NCBI GenBank assembly: GCA_036924085.1
Contig: JAVGWX010000008.1
Coordinates: 54,001,314-54,065,313 of the forward strand
Direction: 5' to 3'
Origin: Ariolimax columbianus
Taxonomy: Eukaryota > Mollusca > Gastropoda > Stylommatophora > Arionidae
Length of the DNA stretch: 64,000 nt
Position numbers and translations under genes: made by a program. The notes under the pieces were generated by a model. That model saw only the letters and a list, made by a program, of their open reading frames with translations, searched no databases and was not told where the DNA came from. Below are positions 57,050 through 64,000 of this stretch, piece after piece. Position 1 is the first letter of the stretch; the number at the start of each line of letters is the position of its first letter.

Positions 57050-57595
57050 ATAATGGCAACGCAGAGGCTACCTACCCAACCTGAGGAAACTATTGCAGAA
57101 TACCAGCAAACCAACAAAAGTGAAAATTTTGAGAACCTGTGTTTTTCATGTGACGGCACACGGATGTGAAACATGGACAATTAACCAAACGTCAAGGAAG
57201 GGACACGATTCCTTCGAATAGAAATGTTATAGAATTAAAGGTTCTCAAAAAGCTCAAAATACAATTTGCCGAAAAGAAGAAAAATGCAGACATTGCACAA
57301 GAGTTGGGCATAGAGGAGAACCGGTTTATAAATTATATAATGAACAAAAAATTGAAATACTCTGGCCGCATGAAAAGACACAACAGTTTGGGAGAACGAA
57401 ATGGAAGGTGTGTTGCCGGGCAAGAGAGGCAGAGGCAGAACAAGAAGGTGATGGCGCCAAGATGTTAAGGAATGCTTGGGCATAACGTGAGCAGACTGGA
57501 GATTTAGCAAGAGATCGAGATTCTTTCAGACGGGCTGTGATGGAAACAACGTTCTGCAAAGGACATGCCACATGATGATGATTATGATATATTAC
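57050..57595 (+). mobile_element. RTE-like LINE C-terminal fragment
   Basis: HGCETWTINQTSRKGHDSFE (about 57150-57212), then KYSGRMKRHNSLGERNGRCV (57350-57415), a GQERQRQNKK block (normally GKRGRGRPR), and a frame-shifted end with VMETTFCKGHAT and 'gatgatgattatgat', as in RTE LINEs that end with an Asp-rich stretch. Confidence 0.7.
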
Positions 57596-58034
57596 AAATA
57601 TTAAAAATACTCGTCCACAGAATCTGTGAGCAAAATTTTCTTCTTTTTTTCGACATTAGTGGTAGTAAGGAAAATTTACCCTTCCAAAAGTTATAAAATT
57701 GGGCGCCAAGTATAAATTGGTTGACCAGCCCTGGTCTAGAAAGTAAGTCACTGACCTTGATGTAAGCAGCCACCTATGAGTAGCTGGCTTCTGTAAGTTC
57801 ATTCTTTTAACATAAATCTATATTCAAATCCTCAAGCTTGTTTTCTTTAAACAGTTAATAATTTTTTGTTTAAATGGAGAGCCATTAACTTTACTTAGAG
57901 GCAATTAAAAAATGGCATATACATGCGTCTTGGGAGGCGTATTTAAAAAGTGGACTTCCGAGAATAACGCCAAGTCCCCCACGGGTACAAACATATCCAG
58001 CGAAACAAACGCTTTCATCTTTGAAAGGGGGACG

Positions 58035-58225
58035 GAGTGGGATAGTTGTTACGTGACACGGCTCACAACCGAAGGTGCTGGGTCCGCTCTCCAATCACAT
58101 TTTACCCCGGGGAAGCAGACCCTTACATTAAATGCATGCCGAAGTCGGACGCACTGGGCCAATAGGTTCAAAATAACACGTAGTGCAACGCACACCGCCT
58201 TTGGGGGAATAGAGAAATAAGACGA
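58035..58225 (+). mobile_element. SINE family D copy
   Basis: 'gtgacacggctcacaaccga', 'ccccggggaagcagaccctt', 'gccgaagtcggacgcactgg' and 'gagaaataagacgaacgcag' are collinear with 48630-48835. The B box is mutated (gggtccgctctcc). Confidence 0.82.
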
Positions 58226-58605
58226 ACGCAGACACACACAAATCATTGACAGATTCTTATTATCCAGTTAAACATAAATAAATCTGATTTTGTCCCGCTT
58301 GCCAGACCTTCAAATCTCACTCTTTACAAGCCAGAATATTACCAGGGCCAGAAAATGGAGTAAAGAATAGTAACTAAGTAACCTGTCAGGCATGTCGTAA
58401 AAGGAAACGTAGGGGGAGTTGAGCATGTGAGCTGGCTACCCTTTCCTATAGAAACTTTAAGCCACAGAAACGTCAACAGATACAGCAGGTAAACATTTGT
58501 TCATTTGACGTGTATTTATTGCAGACCTTTGCACCATAGAGATCAGAAAATGCTGTGATTGATTGATTGATTGATCCTTCCAAGCATTTTGTTAGTCATC
58601 TAAAT

Positions 58606-58609
58606 CTAG

Positions 58610-58680
<71 letters not shown>

Positions 58681-58685
58681 CATCT
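58606..58685. repeat. (TATC)n microsatellite
   Basis: About 18 uninterrupted TATC units, with imperfect flanks. Confidence 0.97.
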
Positions 58686-58789
58686 ACCAGTATACGTCTA
58701 TTTTTCTATCTGTGTCTCTATCAATTAATCTGCAAAAACATTAAGAGGTGTAATCGGTAAGAAACTTGAAGAGGTAGAAGTGGTAGAGA

Positions 58790-59610
58790 AACATCAACAA
58801 TTTTGAGTGATGGAGAAACGTCAAGAGATGTAAGGTAGGACTAACATCAAAAGATGCAAGGGAGAAGAAACATCAAGATGTGTAAATAAGGAGAAACATC
58901 AAGATATGTAAATGAGGAGAAACATCAAGATACGTCAATGAGGAGAAACACCAAGAGATGTAAATGAGGAGAAACATCAAGATATGTAAATGAGGAGAAA
59001 CATAATGATATGTAAGACGAGAGAAACATCAAGATATATAAAAGGACAGACACATCAAGATATGTAAGAAGAGAGAAACATCACGATATATAACAAGAGA
59101 GAATTATCAAGATATGTAAGAAGAGAGAAACATCAAGATATGTAAGAGAAAAACATCAATAAATGTAATGAAGGAGAAACATCCAGGCATGTAAAAATAG
59201 AGAAACGTCAAGATATGTAAGTAGAGAGATACATCAAGCCATATAAGAAGAGAGAAACATCAAGATATGTAAGAGAGAAACATCAAGATATGTAATAAAG
59301 GAGAAACATCCAGGCATGTAAAAATAGAGAAACGTCAAGATATGTAAGTAGAGAGATACATCAAGCCATATAAGAAGAGAGAAACATCAAGATTTGTAAG
59401 TAGAGAAAAACATAAAGATTTTAATGAAGTCCTGAGAAACATTAAGATATGTAACTGGAGAAAAATATCATGACATGTGAATAATGGAAAAGTATTAAAC
59501 GTCAAAGATTGTGAGGGAGGGGGTGGGGAAATCATGAGATGGAGGTGAGAAATAAACATTAAGAGATGTAAATGGGAGAGAAAAATCAACTACGTTAAAG
59601 GAAATATCAA
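58790..59610. repeat. Minisatellite, about 28 bp unit (GAGAAACATCAAGATATGTAA)
   Basis: Many diverged units of 'agaaacatcaagatatgtaa' with variable linkers. One larger duplication of about 130 bp is visible (59165-59275 versus 59295-59400). Confidence 0.9.
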
Positions 59611-59872
59611 TTGATGTAAGAAGGGAAGAAACATCAATAAATATAAGTAGGTGAAAATTTACAAAGAGGTGTAAGTGTGAAAGAAAAACTAACAAATTAA
59701 ACCGGGAAGAAAATACCAAGACACATAATAAAGAAGAAAACTCGACTATATGAAATTTATAACGTAACAGCAAGAAATTTAACTTGAAGGAAAACATCAA
59801 AAGCTGTAATTTAGAATCAGAAATAAATAAATATTTAAAATGAATGTAAAACAAGGGTATTCAAATAATAAT

Positions 59873-60448
59873 GGCAGAAAAACACTGAGCTTAATGACTT
59901 AAGAGCAGCACTCTGCAAACTGTGCCAGCAGTCCGCACCAAAAAGGGTAGTGGTACAGTGGGTTCCGTCACACTGCAACATCCAAGGCAACGAGGAGGCA
60001 GACAGACTGGCAAAAGAAGGTGCAAGGCTACCACAAACAGATACCAGTATGACGTACGAAGAGTCAAAACGGCTTATCAAAGCCAGGTACATGACCAAAT
60101 GGGAAACCGAACATACTGGTTACACCAAAAACGATGCCTATTACCAGTTGAACCGAAGAGAGCAGGTCGTTGTCTTCAGACTTCGCACTGGCCACAACAG
60201 ACTGAGGTACCACCTATTCAACAAATAGGGTGTACCGACGAATGCCCGTGCGGTACTGGTAAAATGACCACTGAACATCTGCTGCAGAACTGCCCGACAT
60301 ACGAGGATCAGAGAGAGCAGATGTGGCCATTGCCAGTGGAACTGCAAGACAAGCTCTATGGTAGTGGCGAGAGCCTCAGGATGACCGCCGCTTTTTTCGA
60401 AAAAATAATGGTTACTGTCTGACTGTATACGCAGAAGAAGAAGAAGAA
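59873..60448 (+). mobile_element. Short 3' copy of the RNase H LINE
   Basis: Plus-strand copy of the last ~550 bp of the LINE at 36437-39600: LNDLRAALCKLCQQSAPKRV, WVPSHCNIQGNEEADRLAKE, to YHLFNK. A 7-bp deletion at about 60226 shifts the frame (the longer copy continues LKIGCTDEC). The Cys/His tail follows and the element ends with 'gactgtatacgcagaagaag'. Similarity to the 36-kb copy is very high, so it is young. It begins at the same internal nucleotide as the copy at 61020. Confidence 0.9.
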
Positions 60449-60549
60449 ATAATAATGGTAGGTCAAGAAATGTGTATCGGAAGGAAAGAGATGATTTATT
60501 TGGAAAGAAATCACCAAAACGGGGAAGTGGGAAGGAAGTAGTTACTTCT

Positions 60550-60920
60550 CCTTGTTCGTTAGTTCGTTCTCAAACTCCCGCTACCAATTTCTGAAAAGGG
60601 CGTTTCAGATAGAGGGCTGATGTCCGGAGAACGGAATGCTTTGTGTCGAAGTTTATAGCTTGACTGCGACACTTGCACCTTTCGGTCCAATACATCTTTC
60701 TTCAGCATGACATTTTTTGGTACGGTTTAGCCTCTCCTCTTCAATCCCTTCTCCTTAGCCAGTCTGCCCTGTTTAAGCCTGTTATCCAAGATCACCCCGT
60801 GGAGGTGGAGAAGGGTCTTGGCAGTTCTGGTTTACTGGCCCTGAAGCTACCAGTAAGCTTTAGATCGCTAACCGCCGTAGCTCATGCACTGCTCAGCGTC
60901 TCGAACCCGGCACCAGATAC
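60550..60920 (-). mobile_element. SINE family A copy, near full length
   Basis: From the 3' end ('gttcgttctcaaactcccgc' plus reading) through 'gtccggagaacggaatgctt' and 'gcacctttcggtccaataca' to a head with a reversed B-box-like 'tctcgaacccggcacc'. It lies between the two short LINE copies. Confidence 0.82.
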
Positions 60921-61017
60921 AATATAAGTGGCACATAAAGACACGATGGACACGTCAGTGACTAGACGGAACGTAGTTTAAAGGACGTTATTTTAAAATG
61001 CAGGTTGAATGTCAGCC

Positions 61018-61674
61018 CGCCAGAAAAATACAGAACTTGTTAATTTAAGAGCAGTACTCTGTCAACTATGCCAGCAGTCCCCACTAAAAAGGGTAGTGGT
61101 ACAGTGGGTTTCATCCCACTGTAATATTTAAGGCAACGAGGAGGCAGACAGACTGGCAAAAGAAGTTGCAAGATTACCACAACCAGATTCTAGTGTGACC
61201 TACGAAGAGTCCAAAAGGTTTATTAGGGCTGGATACATGGCCAAATGGAAAACAGAACATACTGGCTACACAAAAAATGATGCCTATTACCAGTTGAACA
61301 GAAAAGAGCAGGTCGTGGTCTTCAGAGTCCGCACAGGCCACACAGACTGAGGTACCATCTATTCAATACTGAAGATAGGTGGCACTGACGAATGCACCTG
61401 TGGTACAGGGCAAATGATCGCTGAACATCTGCTGCAAAATTGCCCGACATACCAGAGAAAGCACATGTGGCCATCACCAGTGCCAACACTGGACAAGCTC
61501 TATGGCAGTGTCGACAGTCTCAGGATGACAGCTGCTTTCTTCGAACAAATTCAAGTTGACGTCTGACAGCGTACGAAGAAGAAGAAGAAGAAGAAGAAGA
61601 AGAAGAAGAAGAAGAAGAAGAAGAAGAAGAAAAAGAAGAAGAAGAAGAAGAAGAAGAAGAAGAAGAAGAAGAAT
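61018..61674 (+). mobile_element. Short 3' copy of the RNase H LINE with long (GAA)n tail
   Basis: An older relative of the copy at 59873: LRAVLCQLCQQSPLKRVVVQ, then a stop within the HC-N-I segment, RKEQVVVFRVRTGH, and a 3' end 'gtctgacagcgtacgaag' followed by about 100 bp of (GAA)n. Deletions remove part of the Cys/His tail. Confidence 0.88.
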
Positions 61675-61739
61675 GTCAGCACGCTCGTTCTTCCAATGGA
61701 AGCAGGCACTACTTTCTCTCTTCTAATTTCATGTAACCA

Positions 61740-62095
61740 GGTTGTTGATGTTGATTCGAATGCCCACAATGAGTAGGTTTACTCTTTTATGCACCCTGAA
61801 AAGGACGTTAAGTGGCGGGTTGCTTTTCTCAGATCTCGAGCGTGCTGATGAAGGTGTACCGGTGTTCTCCATGTGGTTGTGCTATGCTTGACTTTATCTG
61901 CGTGTCGCTCACTACTACGTGGATCACGTCGATCCTTCACCTCGTTAGGCAGGATGCCATGAAAACAACCCGTATCCAGGAAGGGCTACGAGGAGGCCAT
62001 GGTGAGGGTCTTGTCCAGTATGTTTTGCCTGGACATGACTAACATGTCTGATCAGTATATTTTGTCTGACCATACGTTAGTCTTCCTTTCCATGT
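61740..62095 (-). mobile_element. Interspersed repeat family E copy
   Basis: It is collinear with 45360-45715: 'tgcccacaatgagtaggttt', 'ctcagatctcgagcgtgctg', 'tgctatgcttgactttatct', 'ccaggaagggctacgaggag', and two 37-bp units at 62015-62080. Confidence 0.78.
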
Positions 62096-62099
62096 AAAT

Positions 62100-62725
62100 A
62101 GGTTCAGTGCGTAATTTTTGATGTTAGTTATAAAGTATCCCACAATTGCAGGCGAAACAAAACATACTATAGTCGCACGTTTTTTAGTAACTGTGACAAA
62201 TCAAGGCTGCATTCCAAGCACAAACAATTCGTTGGTGGAGAAGACGAAGTCATTGTCTCAGGAGGTCATTCAAACACGAACTTCGTCTAAAATTATTCCG
62301 CTTTCTTTGACCGGAACATGTTGCTGGCTACTGACGTAGTTTTGTCCGCACTTGTTTATTATTCCCAGCATTCAGTCTTGTTTGCCTGTATTTGTATTTA
62401 ACAAGGTTCGGTAGCATGTACAGATACTGTTACCTTTCAAGAAAAAAAAATGTCGGAAAGAGTTACCAGAAAGTGAATTATTGAGTGCAAAGTCCGTGCC
62501 AGGGCCCAGACAGTCGAGAAACGACTATGCTCAGGGCACCGTATTAAGAATGTCGTAAAATATAGCCGTTGGAAGTTGTCCATGGAGTTAATAATTTCAT
62601 CGTTTAACAGTTACAATTGTGTTGTAAACGTGCACGACCTGTGAATGTCTTTACCTGCTATCAGCTAGCGAGTGACCAATCGCCAATCAGTTGACACAAA
62701 CGTCGTGCACGACCAGTCGTACACA
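62100..62725. other. No recognisable gene
   Basis: Short frames only. No motif or repeat shared with the rest of the window. Confidence 0.35.
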
Positions 62726-62727
62726 GT

Positions 62728-63064
62728 TCCAAGGTAGCTCGGGACCAAAGAGTGAGATTGTTGACCAGCGTACTTCTTCCTCACTATAATCCAAAATACA
62801 GCTCACATCGCATTATCTTCCTCACTATAATCCTCATACAGCTCACATCGCATTATAAGGACAAAAACCGTCTGGTCATATCGCCATTATCGCATACGAT
62901 GGGCAACTATTTAAATATAGTGTAAAGTTGTTGCCCATCCCGATGATGGCCACAACCTCAGACAGTTTTGTCTTAATAATGTGATGTGAGCTGTATGAGG
63001 ATTATATTTAGGGAGTGAATGGGCTGGTTATCAATTTCATTCTCTTGTTCCGGGTTACCTTGGA
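62728..63064. mobile_element. Foldback (hairpin) element with long inverted arms
   Basis: The left arm (62728 to about 62880) and right arm (about 62965-63064) are inverted copies: outer ends 'tccaaggtagctcggga' and 'ccgggttaccttgga', inner parts 'ataatcctcatacagctcac' and 'tgagctgtatgaggattata'. The left arm contains a direct duplication of about 40 bp (62775-62855). There is no coding capacity. It could be a MITE of an unidentified DNA transposon. Confidence 0.75.
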
Positions 63065-63225
63065 TCAGTGGCAAGACTATTGGTCTAGACGACTGGAGGT
63101 AACTCGGGATGCAGGCATTCTGATCTTACCTCTCGTGAGACCATTGGTCGCTTGAAACTTGCGGGATTCGATCGCCCACCGTTTCCACTCATCACTGTGA
63201 GAGGCGAGTACCTTAAACTCTTGAC
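63065..63225 (-). mobile_element. SINE-like family I copy
   Basis: The reverse complement matches 18570-18740 (tRNA-like head 'aaggtactcgcctctcacag', B-box-like 'gatcgaatcccgc'). It abuts the foldback element on one side and a LINE end on the other. Confidence 0.6.
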
Positions 63226-63600
63226 TTCTTCGACCCGCCAAATCAGCCTCCAGCGGGGTCTGTCTTTGGAAAGTTCCTCCCAGTTGCAGGTGTTCATATT
63301 CAACGCCTTCAGGTCACGATTGCAAACATCTTTGTAGCGGAGGAAGGGTCTATCTTTTTTTACGCTTGCCCGTGGTCAGCTCTCCGTAAATGATATCTTT
63401 TAGTATTCACCCATCCTCTATTCTGCACGCGTGACCAAGCAAGTGGCGTTGGCATAGAATCGTAACTAAGCTGACAATCTTTGCAGGGTCCAACACTCCA
63501 TCGCCCCATCTGCCTTACTTTGTCAGTTATTTTCTCGCTACTAATCGATTTGAGCGGCGCTGTCTTCTTTATTTCTGTTCCAGGTACCAGATACATGTCT
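63225..63600 (-). mobile_element. LINE C-terminal fragment
   Basis: On the minus strand: VSLVTILCQRHLLGHACRIE (about 63430-63490), IYGELTTGKRKK (about 63360-63395), RPFLRYKDVCNRDLKALNMN (63290-63350), then TCNWEELSKDRPRWRLIWR. The order GH-x-x-R, GEL-x-x-GKR, RYKDV-x-KRD-x-K is the C-terminus of a common LINE family. It is frameshifted. Confidence 0.75.
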
Positions 63601-64000
63601 GCTCCAAGTACTTTAGATCTGTTCCAGGTACCAGATACATGTCTGCTCCAAGTACTTTAGATCTGTTCCAGGTTCCAGATACATGTCTGCTTCAAGTACT
63701 TTAGATCTGCTCCAGGTATCAGATACATGCCTGCTCCAAGTACTTTAGGTCTGTTCCAGGTACCGGATACATGTCTGCTGCAAGTACATTAGGTCTGTTC
63801 TAGGTACCAGATATATGTCTGCTCCAAGTACTTTAGGTCTGTTCCAGGTACCAGATACATGTCTGCTCCAAGTACTTTAGGTCTGCTCCAGGTATCAGAT
63901 ACATGTCTGCTCCAAGTACTTTAGGTCTGCTCCAGGTATCAGATACATGTCTGCTCCAAGTACTTTAGGTCTGTTTCAGGTACCAGATACTTTAGGTCTG
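63585..64000. repeat. Minisatellite, about 44 bp unit, runs off the window
   Basis: About nine copies of a unit containing 'ccaggtaccagatacatgtc' and 'tgctccaagtactttagatc'. It starts at the end of the LINE fragment and continues past the window edge. Confidence 0.95.

Overview
This is a gene-poor, repeat-saturated stretch of an animal genome. It has no operons, Shine-Dalgarno sites or dense coding. It contains many decayed LINE fragments of several kinds, mariner-type DNA transposon remnants, a Penelope-like GIY-YIG fragment, several tRNA-headed SINE families, and long micro- and minisatellites. LINEs with a C-terminal RNase H, Penelope-like elements and multi-family SINEs sharing a central domain suggest an invertebrate, most likely a mollusc (perhaps a gastropod). 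That placement is an inference. No host gene can be assigned a known function. Two short exon-like segments (12121-12255 and 29802-30095) are the only host-coding candidates.

Layout. 1-5.7 kb: a mariner end, then a plus-strand LINE carrying four nested SINE-like insertions, then abutting inverted LINE halves. 6.7-11.9 kb: minisatellites, a CA/GA-rich tract, a LINE C-terminus and a 10-bp array. 12-16.3 kb: a candidate exon, one SINE-A copy and at least four LINE fragments on both strands. 16.5-25.1 kb: SINE-like families A, C, E, F, H and I plus two arrays. 26.4-29.7 kb: an 86-bp higher-order array of nearly 2 kb, a 37-bp array and a (GAA)n tract. 29.8-35.2 kb: the second candidate exon, a mariner with both ends, and two SINE-G copies. 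35.4-39.6 kb: inverted LINE pieces, then the best-preserved element, a minus-strand RT/RNase H LINE broken by two in-frame stops. 39.7-51.2 kb: arrays, SINEs and LINE C-termini. 51.2-52.9 kb: a mariner foldback and the Penelope fragment. 53-64 kb: SINEs, microsatellites, two short copies of the 36-39 kb LINE, a hairpin foldback element and a terminal 44-bp array.

The main theme is that tandem arrays repeatedly arise inside transposable elements. A 14-bp array sits on the catalytic HHD motif of a mariner. A 27-bp array amplifies the ETWT motif of a LINE in frame. A 42-bp array amplifies 14 codons of another LINE in frame. A 53-60-bp array lies inside the Penelope GIY-YIG domain. A 13-bp array lies inside a foldback arm, a 56-bp array inside a SINE head, and a 37-bp array inside SINE-like family E, where different copies form an expansion series. 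In a second theme, essentially every (GAA)n tract is the 3' tail of either the RNase H LINE or SINE family A, which suggests a LINE/SINE mobilisation pair. Family letters (A-I) are labels made for this window. Boundaries of decayed elements are approximate, usually within 10-30 bp.
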